DNA of 64,000 nucleotides from Sphingobium jiangsuense (GTDB lineage: Bacteria > Pseudomonadota > Alphaproteobacteria > Sphingomonadales > Sphingomonadaceae), in the NCBI RefSeq assembly GCF_014196495.1, contig NZ_JACIDT010000003.1:248001-312000 (forward strand), written 5' to 3'. Below are positions 43,989-55,003 of this stretch, piece by piece (the first letter of the stretch is position 1; each line of letters starts with the position of its first letter). The position numbers and the translations under genes are program-made. The notes under the pieces are model-generated. The model searched no databases, had not been told where the DNA came from, and worked only from the letters and a program-made list of their open reading frames with translations.

Positions 43989-44996
43989 ATGAAGGTAATG
44001 GCATTGCGGTCTCCCGGCGGTCTGGATCGGCTGGCGCCGGAAGAGCGCGCCGACCCCGGCGAGCCGGGCGCGGGCGAGATCCGCGTCGCGCTGCACGGCA
44101 GTTCGCTCAACTTTCACGATTTGTCGGTGGTGCTGGGGCGCATACCGGCCGAGGACGGGCGCATCCCGCTCGCCGACGGGGCGGGCGTGGTGGAAAGCGT
44201 CGGCCCCGGCGTGACGGAGTTCGCCCCTGGCGACCATGTGGTGTCCTGCTTCTTCCCGGATTGGCAGGACGGCCCGGCCCGCGTCGGCGATTTCCGCCGC
44301 GTGCCCGGCGACGGTATCGACGGCTTCGCGCTGGAGCATGCGGTGCTGCCTGCGACGGCCTTCACCCGCGCGCCCAAGGGGCTGGACGCGGTCGAGGCCG
44401 CGACGATCACCACTGCCGGGCTGACCGCCTGGCGCGCGCTGGTGGTCGACGGCAAGCTCAAGGCCGGGGACGTGGTGCTTCTGCTCGGCACCGGCGGCGT
44501 TTCGATCTGGGCATTGCAGATCGCCAAGCTGATGGGCGCCACGGTCGCGATCACCTCCTCCTCCGGCGAGAAGCTGGAGCGGGCGCGGGACATGGGCGCC
44601 GATTTCCTCGTCAACTATCGCGAGCGGCAGGATTGGGGCCGCGCGGTGAAGGACTGGACCGGCGGCGCGGGCGTCGATCATGTGGTCGAGGTCGGCGGCC
44701 CCGGCACGCTGCCGCAGTCGATCGACGCGGTGCGCATCGGCGGCCATATCTCGCTGATCGGCGTGCTGACCGGCCGGGGCGGCGAGGTGCCGACCGCCGT
44801 GCTGATGGCGAAGCAGGCGCGGTTGCAGGGGCTGATCGTCGGCAGCCGCAGCGACCAGCAGGATTTCGTCCGCGCGATCGAGGCCGGAGGGCTGCGCCCG
44901 GCGGTGGACCGCCGCTTCCCGCTCGACCGGCTGGCCGACGCATTCCGGTTCGAGCAGGGCGGCGGGCATTTCGGCAAGATCGGGATTGAGTGGTAG
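43989..44996 (+). CDS. MDR-family NAD(P)-dependent oxidoreductase without obvious zinc ligands
   Basis: 335 residues. GroES-like N-domain (SSLNFHDLSVVLGRIP, ADGAGVVESVGPGV) and Rossmann domain (VLLLGTGGVSIWALQIAKLMGA, ITSSSGEKLERARDMGAD). The usual zinc cysteines are absent, placing it nearer quinone-oxidoreductase/enoyl-reductase types. GAAGG precedes ATG 43989, 122 bp after the MFS stop and in the same direction. A role in side-chain reduction of an aromatic intermediate is possible; the substrate is unknown. Confidence 0.85.
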   Translation: MKVMALRSPGGLDRLAPEERADPGEPGAGEIRVALHGSSLNFHDLSVVLGRIPAEDGRIPLADGAGVVESVGPGVTEFAPGDHVVSCFFPDWQDGPARVGDFRRVPGDGIDGFALEHAVLPATAFTRAPKGLDAVEAATITTAGLTAWRALVVDGKLKAGDVVLLLGTGGVSIWALQIAKLMGATVAITSSSGEKLERARDMGADFLVNYRERQDWGRAVKDWTGGAGVDHVVEVGGPGTLPQSIDAVRIGGHISLIGVLTGRGGEVPTAVLMAKQARLQGLIVGSRSDQQDFVRAIEAGGLRPAVDRRFPLDRLADAFRFEQGGGHFGKIGIEW

Positions 44997-45022
44997 GCCG
45001 CCGCCCGAAGAAGGAAAACAGC

Positions 45023-45292
45023 ATGTCCGTCAACGCCATACCGTGGGATCAGCCCGCGACGATGATCGACCTTGAAGGGCGCGCGCCCATCATCGGCACG
45101 ATCCGCGACTGCGCGATGCATTTCGCGCTGTACAAGCCGCACGCGCGGGACAATGCGCGCGTGCTGCTGACCCGGCCCGTCCATCGCGAAGGGCGCAGGA
45201 CGCGCACATGGATATTGGACCCGGATGAGATCGCGCAACTCGTCGCCCGCATGCGCGTGGAGCAGGACGCTGGCGGAGGCGGACAAAACTAG
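45023..45292 (+). CDS. Hypothetical protein, 89 residues
   Basis: MSVNAIPWDQPATMIDLEGR then APIIGTIRDCAMHFALYKPHARDNARVLLTRPVHREGRRTRTWIL and DPDEIAQLVARMR. A compact small domain without membrane segments; family not recognised. AGAAGGAAAACAGC sets the start at 45023, so it begins 26 bp after the previous stop. It is convergent with ligW. Confidence 0.6.
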   Translation: MSVNAIPWDQPATMIDLEGRAPIIGTIRDCAMHFALYKPHARDNARVLLTRPVHREGRRTRTWILDPDEIAQLVARMRVEQDAGGGGQN

Positions 45293-45310
45293 CGGCAGGT
45301 CGCCCCCGCG

Positions 45311-46369
45311 CTACAGCCGGAACCAGCGCTCGGCGTTGGTCTGGAAGAATTGCTTCTTGAGCTTCGGCGTCATGTCCATCGCGTCCATCGCCCGCACTTC
45401 GCGCGCCTCATATTGATAGGGATAATCCATCGCGTACATCACGCGGTCCTCGCCGATGACCTGCTGGGCGAACTTGACCGCCGGTTCCCACGCCACGCCG
45501 CTGTTGGTGACGAGGACATTGCTGCGCATATAATCGGCGATGCTCTTGCGGAGCGGCTTTATCCGGTCGTAGCGCTGCGAGCGCACCGCCGCCTGATGCA
45601 TGAAATCGAGGCGATAGAGCCAGTAGGGCAGCGCCTCGCCCATATGGCCGACCATGATCTGGAGATCGGGATAGCGGTCGAAAATGCCGCTGGTGATGAG
45701 GCGCAGCAGATGCAGGCCGGTTTCGACGCCGAAGCCGAACACCGCGCCGTCCAGCCCGGCCTCCACCATCGGGCCGATCATGCTGTCGGGCGGCGTCGCC
45801 GGGTGGAGGTAGAGCGGCTGGCCGGTATCGGCGAGCGCGCGGAAGATCGGGTCGAAAAAGGGCTCGTCGAGATAGCGCCCCTGCGTGTGGCTGCATATCT
45901 GCACGCCGCGAAAGCCCAGTTCTTCCGCGCCGCGCCGGATTTCCCGCGCGGACCAGTCGGGATCCTGCGGCGCCACCGCCGTCATGCCGTAGAAGCGGTC
46001 GGGATGGGCGGCGCAGCGTTCGGCCAGCAGATCGTTGGCGCGCTGCGCGATGCGCTTCGCCTCGGCGGTGTCGAGAAAGGGCTGCACGCCGGGGGAGGTC
46101 AGCGCCAGCACCGCCTTGTCGATGCCCGCCGCGTCCATGTCCGCCAGCCGCCGCTCGCCGAGGTCGAGCAGCCGATCGAGTATCTCTACCGCCCGCTCCG
46201 ACGGGCTGGTGCCGTAAAAGCCCCAGAGCGACATCATTCCCCGGTCCGCGCTGCCGTCGCGGATCATGCGAAGATAGACGTCGATCTGCTCCCGCGTGGC
46301 GAAGGCTTCCTCGGTCGCGATGCGCAGATAGCCGCGATCGCCGCCGGTCCTGAGGTCTTCCGTCATCAA
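45311..46369 (-). CDS. ligW: 5-carboxyvanillate decarboxylase (LigW type, amidohydrolase superfamily)
   Basis: 352 residues. From memory the sequence closely follows LigW of Sphingobium sp. SYK-6, which decarboxylates 5-carboxyvanillate to vanillate in biphenyl-lignin breakdown. Family residues: RIATEEAFATREQID at the start (Glu in place of the HxH of hydrolases), HPATPPDSMIGPM, the metal histidine in MVGHMGEALPYWLY, and the Asp in MYAMDYPYQY. A divalent-metal, non-oxidative decarboxylase in the cytoplasm. AAGGGA precedes the start at 46369. It is transcribed toward the MFS/MDR genes; no regulator gene is seen in the cluster. Confidence 0.9.
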   Translation of the reverse strand: MMTEDLRTGGDRGYLRIATEEAFATREQIDVYLRMIRDGSADRGMMSLWGFYGTSPSERAVEILDRLLDLGERRLADMDAAGIDKAVLALTSPGVQPFLDTAEAKRIAQRANDLLAERCAAHPDRFYGMTAVAPQDPDWSAREIRRGAEELGFRGVQICSHTQGRYLDEPFFDPIFRALADTGQPLYLHPATPPDSMIGPMVEAGLDGAVFGFGVETGLHLLRLITSGIFDRYPDLQIMVGHMGEALPYWLYRLDFMHQAAVRSQRYDRIKPLRKSIADYMRSNVLVTNSGVAWEPAVKFAQQVIGEDRVMYAMDYPYQYEAREVRAMDAMDMTPKLKKQFFQTNAERWFRL

Positions 46370-46420
46370 TAGGTCCCTTCATGGCATGCGATCGGGCCTT
46401 GGCCTTCGTCGCAAGAATCT

Positions 46421-46446
46421 GTTCTGTTAGACAGTATTATGTTCTG
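46421..46446. promoter_or_regulatory. Candidate operator/promoter upstream of ligW
   Basis: CTGTTAGACAG (46424-46434) is a short palindrome, flanked by direct repeats GTTCTG at 46421 and 46441, in an AT-rich stretch 55-75 bp upstream of the ligW start. On the minus strand CATAATACT could be a -10 element. Confidence 0.4.
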
Positions 46447-46676
46447 AAAATAAAATGGCAAGTCCGTCCTTCTTTCGGGGGAAGGAAGAGGCGCGCTTCC
46501 TGGCCGAAGGCCGGGCCTGCGTCGGGATGATGGGTGGGAAAGGGATATGGCGGATTTCCGGCGCTGCCGCGGGCGATGCCATGTCCCTTGCCTTGGCGGC
46601 GGCTTCATGCTTTCCTGCGCGCACGGCCCGGCCCCGGAACAGGCCCTCGTCCGCCGTCTTGCAGGGGAGAGCGCGC

Positions 46677-47099
46677 GTGAAACAGTGGATGCTCCTGCCG
46701 TTCAGGCGCTATTTCGAATTTTCCGGGCGGTCGCGGCCGCGCGAATATTGGTCCTACGTGCTGTTCCTGTTCCTCGCCGCCATCGTCATCAGCATCGTCG
46801 AGGGGCTGTTCGGCTTCGGCCAGAGCAGCGAATGGCTCTATCGCAACGGCTGGAACCTGCGCGCGGGCGCGCGGCATGAGGGCGGCCCGCTGTTCGGGCT
46901 GTTCGCGCTCGTCACCTTCATCCCCTCGATCGCGGTGGCGGTGCGGCGGCTGCACGACAGCGACCGCCCGGCCTGGTGGCTGCTGCTGGCGTTCCTCCCG
47001 CTGATCGGGCAGATCTGGCTGCTGGTGCTGATGATCATCGGCGGCACGCGCGGTCCCAACCGCTTCGGACCCGATCCGGTCGAGCATCCGCCGGTCTGA
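46677..47099 (+). CDS. DUF805 family membrane protein
   Basis: 140 residues, four predicted helices. DUF805 hallmarks: FRRYFEFSGRSRPREYWSYVLF at the N-terminus, VAVRRLHDSDRPAWWLLLAFLPLIGQIWLLVLM, and the tail GTRGPNRFGPDP. The start is GTG 46677 after GGGGAGAGCGC; no ATG gives the full domain. The upstream 46370-46676 contains no gene. The function of DUF805 is unknown. Confidence 0.88.
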   Translation: MKQWMLLPFRRYFEFSGRSRPREYWSYVLFLFLAAIVISIVEGLFGFGQSSEWLYRNGWNLRAGARHEGGPLFGLFALVTFIPSIAVAVRRLHDSDRPAWWLLLAFLPLIGQIWLLVLMIIGGTRGPNRFGPDPVEHPPV

Positions 47100-47110
47100 A
47101 GGGGGAAGTG

Positions 47111-47500
47111 TCAGGCGGCGGTTTCGGTTTCCGTGCCGATCAGCTTGAGCTCCGGCCCGCCGCTCTGGCCGGTGCGGCAGGCGAAGCGGCCGTCGACATG
47201 CGCGCCCGGCGCGATCGAGATGCTGTCATAGCTGATGTCGCCGCACAGCCGCGCGCTGGCTTCCACGATCAGCTCGCCCGCTTCTATGCCGCCCTCGACC
47301 TTGCCCGCGAGGCGGACCGACGCCGCCTCGATGCGGCCGACGATCACGCTTTCCGGGCCCTGCACCAGACCGGCGCAGACGATGTCGCCTTCGACCCGGC
47401 CGTCGATATGGAGGTCGGCGCTGGCGCGGATATTGCCGTCGATCACCACGTCCGCGCCGATGATCGAGAAGGGGGCGCCCTTAGCTCCGGTCCGCTTCAT
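47111..47500 (-). CDS. Bactofilin
   Basis: 129 residues with a central beta-helix of bactofilin repeats (FSIIGADVVIDGNIRASADLHIDGRVEGDI, VIVGRIEAASVRLAGKVEGGI, LCGDISYDSISIAPGAHVDGRF). Bactofilins form nucleotide-free cytoskeletal filaments at the inner membrane and position wall enzymes. It overlaps the 3' end of the M23 peptidase gene by 20 bases in the same direction, so the two are co-expressed, a common pairing for shape control. Confidence 0.93.
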   Translation of the reverse strand: MKRTGAKGAPFSIIGADVVIDGNIRASADLHIDGRVEGDIVCAGLVQGPESVIVGRIEAASVRLAGKVEGGIEAGELIVEASARLCGDISYDSISIAPGAHVDGRFACRTGQSGGPELKLIGTETETAA

Positions 47501-48710
47501 CGTCGTTCCTGCCGTTGACGCGGGCGAAGCGCTGCTTCGCGATCTGCTGGACCTGGAGAACATCGTCCTTCACCTCAAGAAAGCGGCGGGGGTTGATCGG
47601 GGCGCCGTTGACGCGCACCTCGAAGTGCAGATGGGTGCCCGTGGAGCGGCCGGTCGATCCCATGCGGCCGATCTGCACGCCGCGCGTCACATCCTGTCCC
47701 GTGCGGGCGGAAAAACCGGAAAGATGGGCGTAGCGGGTCATGATGCCATGGCCATGGTCGATCTCCACCACATTGCCATAGCCCTGCCGCTGGCCGACAT
47801 AGGACACGCGCCCCGTGGCGGCGGCGAGGATCGGCTGGCCGTAGCGGCCCGGAAAGTCGAGGCCCGCGTGGAAGGCCGCATGGCCGTTGAACGGATCGCT
47901 GCGATAGCCGTAGGAACTGCTCAGCATCGGGCTGGCCGTCGGGCGGCCGGAGGGGATGGAGACGAGGCTGCGTTCCAGCATGTTGAGGCGGGAGAGCGAC
48001 CCGGCCAGCTTCGTCAGCGCGTCGTCGTCGGCGACGCCCTTGGCCGTCCAGGGAATATAGGGGCCGCCTTGCGCCGTTCGTCCGGCAAGTTGCTCCGGCT
48101 TCAGGCCGAAGCTGCGGATCGCGGCCTCCGCCTTGCGCGCGCGCTGGTCGACGAGCGCGGCGAGGCGGTGGGCGAAGCGGGTCTGGCGTTCCTCCATCGC
48201 GCGCAGGCGATCCATGCCGGACAGGGCGCTAAGCTGCTTCTTCTGCGCGGCGGCGGAGGTATCGGAGGGGGTGTCGGCCTGCGTTTCGGCGTCGGGGGCG
48301 CCGACGAGGCCGGGGTCGGCGCCGTCGGTGCCGAACTGGCTGCGGATCATGTCGTCGAGCAGGTCCTGCCGCCGGTCGAGATCGGCGGCGATGTCGTTGA
48401 CCGATTGCTTGTACGCATCGACCTTGCGCGCTTCGGCGGCGACGCTGCGGGCCTGGGCATCGATGGCGGCCTGATCCTGTGCGAGCGAGAAATGCTGCCA
48501 CATCATGTTGCCTGCGACGGCGGCCCAGCCGAGCGCGATCGCGCACACCGCCGTGGCCGTGCCGATCTGGAGCGCCGAGCCGATGCGGACGAACCGGACG
48601 CGGCCCTGGCTGCGGAACACTATTTCCTTTTCCGCAAAAATGCTTGCGGCCCGCGCTTTCCAGCGCGCGGGAATCGCTTTCACGCTATCCATCTGTCTTT
48701 GGCGACCCAT
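47481..48710 (-). CDS. M23-family peptidoglycan DD-endopeptidase
   Basis: 409 residues: a cytosolic basic start, one membrane helix (IGTATAVCAIALGWAAVAG, about 47-65), a coiled-coil region (about 75-210) and a C-terminal LytM/M23 domain with HAGLDFPGRYGQPI, HGIMTRYAHLS and THLHFEVRVNG. The zinc-binding residues H-x-x-x-D and H-x-H are complete, so it should be active in the periplasm cutting cross-links. The start at 48710 gives the membrane anchor. The bactofilin gene overlaps its end. Confidence 0.92.
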   Translation of the reverse strand: MGRQRQMDSVKAIPARWKARAASIFAEKEIVFRSQGRVRFVRIGSALQIGTATAVCAIALGWAAVAGNMMWQHFSLAQDQAAIDAQARSVAAEARKVDAYKQSVNDIAADLDRRQDLLDDMIRSQFGTDGADPGLVGAPDAETQADTPSDTSAAAQKKQLSALSGMDRLRAMEERQTRFAHRLAALVDQRARKAEAAIRSFGLKPEQLAGRTAQGGPYIPWTAKGVADDDALTKLAGSLSRLNMLERSLVSIPSGRPTASPMLSSSYGYRSDPFNGHAAFHAGLDFPGRYGQPILAAATGRVSYVGQRQGYGNVVEIDHGHGIMTRYAHLSGFSARTGQDVTRGVQIGRMGSTGRSTGTHLHFEVRVNGAPINPRRFLEVKDDVLQVQQIAKQRFARVNGRNDDEADRS

Positions 48711-49168
48711 GATTGTTGCAGCTCCCCCCGAAGCAGGGCAGGCGCGTAACAGAGCGGCGGGGCGGAATCGAATCCTCAGCGGGCAAGGACGGTTGAATCG
48801 AAAGAATCGGACGGTGAGCCGTTAACCGGGAAGGGAAAATTTACATATGAGGCCTTGCCATTCCTGCACGACGGCCCCGCGACTCGACGCGTCGATCTTC
48901 CGCGCGGAGCATGCTTGACCGGGGGAGGGCGCATCGCTATAGCGCGCCCTGCCTTGCGGCCAGTAGTTGGGACTCGCAGGTGCCCTGTTCCATGGCGCCG
49001 TCGAAGCCGAAATGCCGATTGCGGGCGAATTTTGAGCTTGAACATTGCCGGCTGTTTCTTCCGGTCCGGGGGGTCGTTCGACCGCCGGGGCCGTTGCTGT
49101 TGTAAAAAAAACGGCAAGAACGGAAGCGATGGTCCGGTAAAGTAACTAGTGAAAAGGTGAAGGGCTTC
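48711..49168. other. Promoter and leader region of the str operon
   Basis: No gene. It holds the rpsL promoter (48913-48941) and a leader of about 220 nt with a GGTCGTTCGACC hairpin near 49070-49081 and an A-tract at 49105-49112. The part nearer 48711 probably carries the M23 gene promoter on the minus strand. Confidence 0.55.
48913..48941 (+). promoter_or_regulatory. Sigma-70 type promoter of rpsL-rpsG-fusA-tuf
   Basis: TTGACC (48913-48918) and TATAGC (48936-48941) are separated by exactly 17 bp, a near-ideal housekeeping promoter, about 230 bp upstream of rpsL, with a GC-rich discriminator (GCGCCC) as expected for stringent control of ribosomal genes. Confidence 0.75.
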
Positions 49169-49540
49169 ATGCCGACAATCAACCAGTTGGTCCGTAAGGG
49201 CCGTGAACCGCAGAAGGCCAAGAGCAAGGTCCCTGCGATGGAGCAGAACCCGCAGAAGCGCGGCGTTTGCACCCGCGTCTATACCACTACCCCGAAGAAG
49301 CCGAACTCGGCTCTCCGCAAGGTTGCGAAGGTCCGCCTGACCAACCAGCGCGAAGTCATCAGCTATATTCCGGGTGAAGGCCACAACCTCCAGGAGCACA
49401 GCGTCGTGCTGATCCGCGGCGGCCGTGTGCGCGACCTTCCCGGCGTGCGCTACCACGTGCTGCGCGGCGTTCTGGATACGCAGGGCGTCAAGGACCGCAA
49501 GCAGAGCCGTTCGAAGTACGGCGCGAAGCGTCCGAAGTAA
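49169..49540 (+). CDS. rpsL: 30S ribosomal protein S12
   Basis: 123 residues, decoding-centre protein. [13 protein letters not shown] with K43 is normal, but the second streptomycin loop reads [14 protein letters not shown]: residue 88 is Arg where E. coli and most bacteria have Lys. A Lys-to-Arg change at this position causes streptomycin resistance in other bacteria. Start at 49169 (MPTINQL); four upstream codons are not family sequence. First gene of the str operon. Confidence 0.98.
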   Translation: MPTINQLVRKGREPQKAKSKVPAMEQNPQKRGVCTRVYTTTPKKPNSALRKVAKVRLTNQREVISYIPGEGHNLQEHSVVLIRGGRVRDLPGVRYHVLRGVLDTQGVKDRKQSRSKYGAKRPK

Positions 49541-49558
49541 GAAAGGGGAGATCAAGAT

Positions 49559-50029
49559 ATGTCACGTCGTCGTCGCCCCGAAAAGCGCGTCATCCTGCCC
49601 GATCCGAAGTTCAAGGATGTGGTGCTTTCCAAGTTCATGAACAGCGTCATGCTGGACGGCAAGAAGGCCGTTGCGGAACAGATCGTCTATGGCGCCCTCG
49701 ACCAGGTCGAGGCCAAGGCGAAGAAGGATCCGATCCAGATGTTCCACGACGCCCTCAACAATGTGAAGCCGGGCATCGAGGTCCGCAGCCGCCGTGTCGG
49801 CGGCGCGACCTATCAGGTCCCGGTCGAGGTGCGCCCGGAGCGCGCGCAGGCGCTGGCCATCCGCTGGCTGATCTCCGCCGCGCGCAGCCGCAGCGAAACC
49901 ACCATGGCCGCGCGTCTTTCGGGCGAGTTGATGGATGCCGCCAACAACCGCGGCAATGCCGTCAAGAAGCGCGAGGACACGCACCGCATGGCGGAAGCGA
50001 ACCGCGCCTTCTCGCACTATCGCTGGTAA
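49559..50029 (+). CDS. rpsG: 30S ribosomal protein S7
   Basis: 156 residues, normal length; nucleates folding of the 16S 3' domain. [18 protein letters not shown] at the start, [30 protein letters not shown] in the middle, ending FSHYRW. AAAGGGGAG upstream. It lies 18 bp after rpsL in the str operon; in E. coli S7 represses translation of this operon. Confidence 0.98.
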   Translation: MSRRRRPEKRVILPDPKFKDVVLSKFMNSVMLDGKKAVAEQIVYGALDQVEAKAKKDPIQMFHDALNNVKPGIEVRSRRVGGATYQVPVEVRPERAQALAIRWLISAARSRSETTMAARLSGELMDAANNRGNAVKKREDTHRMAEANRAFSHYRW

Positions 50030-50133
50030 TGAAGATGGCGGCGGCCGGGGCAGCGATGCTCCGGCCGCCTGCCTCTCCCCAAGACCCAACCCGCCGCGCG
50101 GCCCCGCCGCCGTCCGGCAACGGAGTTAAGATC

Positions 50134-52206
<2,073 letters not shown>

Positions 52207-52216
52207 TCGAGCCGCC

Positions 52217-52243
52217 TTTGAGGGGCGATAATTGCCCCTCAAA
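52217..52243. other. Hairpin between fusA and tuf
   Basis: TTTGAGGGGC (52217-52226) and GCCCCTCAAA (52234-52243) form a perfect 10-bp stem with a 7-nt loop. There is no T-run, so it may be an RNA-processing or stability element rather than a terminator. Confidence 0.6.
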
Positions 52244-52346
52244 AGCTGCAAAACAGGCTGGCATTATCACAATTTGATGCTATGGGGGCCAACTCGCGAG
52301 GCGCCTCATGGCTGTCGAAGCAGATTTGGACAAGAAGAGGTAGGAA

Positions 52347-53537
52347 ATGGCTAAGGCTAAATTTGAGCGGACCAAGCCGCACTGCAACATCGGCACCATC
52401 GGTCACGTCGACCACGGCAAGACCACGCTGACCGCGGCGATCACCAAGGTTCTGGCGGAAACCGGCGGCGCCGAGTTCACCGACTATGCGAACATCGACA
52501 AGGCGCCCGAAGAGCGCGAGCGCGGCATCACCATCTCGACCGCTCACGTCGAATATGAAACCGATGCGCGCCACTATGCGCACGTCGACTGCCCCGGCCA
52601 CGCCGACTATGTGAAGAACATGATCACCGGCGCCGCGCAGATGGACGGCGCGATCCTCGTCGTGAACGCCGCCGACGGTCCGATGCCGCAGACCCGCGAG
52701 CACATCCTGCTCGCCCGTCAGGTCGGCGTGCCCGCGCTGGTCGTGTTCATGAACAAGGTCGACCAGGTCGACGATCCGGAAATCCTGGAGCTGGTCGAGC
52801 TGGAAATCCGCGAGCTGCTCTCCAGCTACGACTTCCCCGGCGACGACATCCCCGTCATCGCGGGTTCGGCTCTGGCCGCCCTCGAAGGCCGTGACGACGA
52901 GATCGGCAAGAACAAGATCAAGGAACTGATGGACGCTGTCGACAGCTACATCCCGCAGCCGGAACGTCCGGTTGACCGTCCGTTCCTGATGCCGATCGAA
53001 GACGTGTTCTCGATCTCCGGCCGCGGCACCGTGGTCACCGGCCGCGTCGAAACCGGCATCGTCAAGGTCGGCGAGGAAGTCGAGATCGTCGGCATCAAGG
53101 ACACCAAGAAGACCACCGTCACCGGCGTCGAAATGTTCCGCAAGCTGCTCGACGAGGGCCGCGCGGGCGACAATATCGGCGCGCTGATCCGTGGCGTGGG
53201 CCGCGACGAGGTGGAGCGCGGTCAGGTTCTGGCCAAGCCCGGCACCATCACCCCGCACACCGACTTCGAAGCCGAAGTGTACGTGCTGTCGAAGGACGAA
53301 GGCGGCCGTCACACGCCGTTCTTCGCCAACTATCGTCCGCAGTTCTACTTCCGCACCACCGACGTCACCGGTGAAGTGGTTCTGCCCGAAGGCACCGAGA
53401 TGGTCATGCCCGGCGACAATGTGAAGCTCGGCGTGAAGCTCATCGCCCCGATCGCGATGGACACCGGCCTCCGCTTCGCCATCCGCGAAGGCGGCCGCAC
53501 CGTCGGTGCAGGGGTTGTCAGCACCATCACGAAGTAA
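52347..53537 (+). CDS. tuf: Elongation factor Tu
   Basis: 396 residues; delivers aminoacyl-tRNA to the ribosome. G1 [15 protein letters not shown], switch [34 protein letters not shown] and GSALAALEG; domains II and III complete to [26 protein letters not shown] precedes ATG. It is followed by two terminator-like structures before rpsJ. Confidence 0.98.
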   Translation: MAKAKFERTKPHCNIGTIGHVDHGKTTLTAAITKVLAETGGAEFTDYANIDKAPEERERGITISTAHVEYETDARHYAHVDCPGHADYVKNMITGAAQMDGAILVVNAADGPMPQTREHILLARQVGVPALVVFMNKVDQVDDPEILELVELEIRELLSSYDFPGDDIPVIAGSALAALEGRDDEIGKNKIKELMDAVDSYIPQPERPVDRPFLMPIEDVFSISGRGTVVTGRVETGIVKVGEEVEIVGIKDTKKTTVTGVEMFRKLLDEGRAGDNIGALIRGVGRDEVERGQVLAKPGTITPHTDFEAEVYVLSKDEGGRHTPFFANYRPQFYFRTTDVTGEVVLPEGTEMVMPGDNVKLGVKLIAPIAMDTGLRFAIREGGRTVGAGVVSTITK

Positions 53538-53548
53538 TATAGGCACGA

Positions 53549-53586
53549 AGCCGCGCGGGTCTGGTGATTCGCGCGGCTGAGTTTTT
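53549..53586 (+). terminator. Terminator after tuf
   Basis: AGCCGCGCG (53549-53557) pairs perfectly with CGCGCGGCT (53570-53578), then GAG and TTTTT. Confidence 0.8.
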
Positions 53587-53665
53587 AAGCCGCCTCGGCC
53601 CGGCGCTCGCCAGCAAGGTTTGAAGCATCGGGTTTCCCAAGGGGAAGCGAGGCGGTTTGTTTTTT
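53587..53665 (+). promoter_or_regulatory. S10 leader: attenuator-like hairpin before rpsJ
   Basis: AAGCCGCCTCG (53587-53597) pairs fully (one G-U) with CGAGGCGGTTT (53648-53658), followed by GTTTTTT. The 50-nt loop contains smaller helices such as GGCG-CT-CGCC. The rpsJ start is 27 nt further on. Ribosomal-protein-controlled attenuation (as by L4 in E. coli) is a plausible function. Confidence 0.55.
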
Positions 53666-53691
53666 GGCTCTTTCGCATCGGTAAAGTGGAC

Positions 53692-54003
53692 ATGGAAACG
53701 CAGAATATTCGCATTCGCCTCAAAGCCTTTGATCACCGCGTGCTCGATCAGGCGACCGGCGACATCGCTGACACGGCTCGCCGCACCGGCGCCCTCATTC
53801 GCGGTCCGATTCCGCTGCCGACGCGCATCGAAAAGTTCACGGTCAACCGTGGCCCGCACATCGACAAGAAGAGCCGTGAGCAGTTCGAGGTCCGCACCTA
53901 CAAGCGCATGCTTGACATTGTGCAGCCTACGCCCCAGACGGTCGACGCGCTGATGAAGCTCGACCTCGCCGCCGGCGTGAACGTCGAAATCAAGCTCGCC
54001 TGA
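53692..54003 (+). CDS. rpsJ: 30S ribosomal protein S10
   Basis: 103 residues; 30S head protein and transcription antitermination factor Nus[21 protein letters not shown] at the start, [29 protein letters not shown] central, ending NVEIKLA. Start ATG 53692; the open frame upstream runs through the attenuator and is not coding. Separated from rplC by about 260 bp with two further hairpins. Confidence 0.98.
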   Translation: METQNIRIRLKAFDHRVLDQATGDIADTARRTGALIRGPIPLPTRIEKFTVNRGPHIDKKSREQFEVRTYKRMLDIVQPTPQTVDALMKLDLAAGVNVEIKLA

Positions 54004-54183
54004 TTTCAGGTGAGCGCAGCCCCCGCCCCGGCGGGGGTCTCATGCTTTGAGGGCCTTGTTCCCCAGGCATGGCGATCAAGGGATACCGCACGGGCCTTCG
54101 GGCCAAACGTGGTCCTGGTCCCCCGTCGTCCTCCTTCATGGAGGGCATCCAGCCCGGACGGGGTGATCTGAGCATCGGGTTGG

Positions 54184-54213
54184 CCGCAGCGGAGTCTTTC
54201 CGTTGCGGTTTTT
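54184..54213 (+). terminator. Terminator-like hairpin between rpsJ and rplC
   Basis: CCGCAGCGGA (54184-54193) pairs with TCCGTTGCGG (54199-54208), one G-U, 5-nt loop, then TTTTTCG. A second perfect hairpin, GCCCGCCG-CAC-CGGCGGGC (54224-54242), lies just before the rplC ribosome-binding site. Confidence 0.7.
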
Positions 54214-54262
54214 CGTTGGATACGCCCGCCGCACCGGCGGGCCTCTGTTGGGAGGTATGATC

Positions 54263-55000
54263 ATGCGTACAGGCGTGATCGCGAAGAAAGTCGGGATGAC
54301 CCGCCTCTTCCAGGAGGACGGACGGCACGTGCCCGTCACCGTTCTCGCGCTGGAAGGCAATCAGGTCATTTCGCGCCGCGAGATTGAAAAGGACGGCTAT
54401 GTCGCCGTTCAACTGGGTGCCGGCGTTGCCAAGGCGAAGAATGTCGCCAAGCCGCAGCGTGGCCACTTCGCCAAGGCCGAGGTTGAGCCGAAGGCTCGCG
54501 TCGCCGAGTTCCGCGTCGCCGAAGATGCGTTGCTCGATGTGGGCGCTGAAATCTCCGCCGATCATTTCGTCGCGGGCCAGCTCGTCGACGTCACCGGTCA
54601 CACCCAGGGTAAGGGTTTCGCCGGTGCGATGAAGCGCTGGGGCTTCGGGGGCATGCGCGCGACGCACGGCGTCTCCATCAGCCACCGTGCGCATGGTTCG
54701 ACCGGTAACCGCCAGGATCCGGGCCGCGTCTTCAAGAACAAGAAGATGGCCGGCCACATGGGCGACCGCCAGCGCACCCAGCAGAATCTCGAAATCGTCC
54801 GCACCGACGTGGAGCGCGACCTTCTCTTCGTGAAGGGCAGCGTTCCGGGCTCCAAGGGTACCTGGCTGCTGGTCAGCGACGCCGTCAAGGTGGCGCGTCC
54901 GGCCGAACTGCCGTACCCCGCCAGCCTGAAGTCGGCCGCATCCGCCAACGACAGCGCTCCGGTCGAAGCACCGGAAGCCACCGAAAACCAGGAGGGCTAA
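54263..55000 (+). CDS. rplC: 50S ribosomal protein L3
   Basis: 245 residues; early 50S assembly protein. [20 protein letters not shown], then [21 protein letters not shown] and [23 protein letters not shown]. The C-terminal tail is Ala/Glu/Pro-rich ([15 protein letters not shown]), about 30 residues beyond the conserved core. Of two ATGs the second (54263) is 7 bases from GGGAGG and is chosen. Confidence 0.97.
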   Translation: MRTGVIAKKVGMTRLFQEDGRHVPVTVLALEGNQVISRREIEKDGYVAVQLGAGVAKAKNVAKPQRGHFAKAEVEPKARVAEFRVAEDALLDVGAEISADHFVAGQLVDVTGHTQGKGFAGAMKRWGFGGMRATHGVSISHRAHGSTGNRQDPGRVFKNKKMAGHMGDRQRTQQNLEIVRTDVERDLLFVKGSVPGSKGTWLLVSDAVKVARPAELPYPASLKSAASANDSAPVEAPEATENQEG

Positions 55001-55003
55001 GCC

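Noticed and set aside
52217..52243. Terminator between fusA and tuf
   Set aside because: Perfect stem but no T-run on either strand, so recorded only as a hairpin.
54069..54260. 63-codon frame between rpsJ and rplC
   Set aside because: Runs through both hairpins and has no family resemblance or ribosome-binding site.
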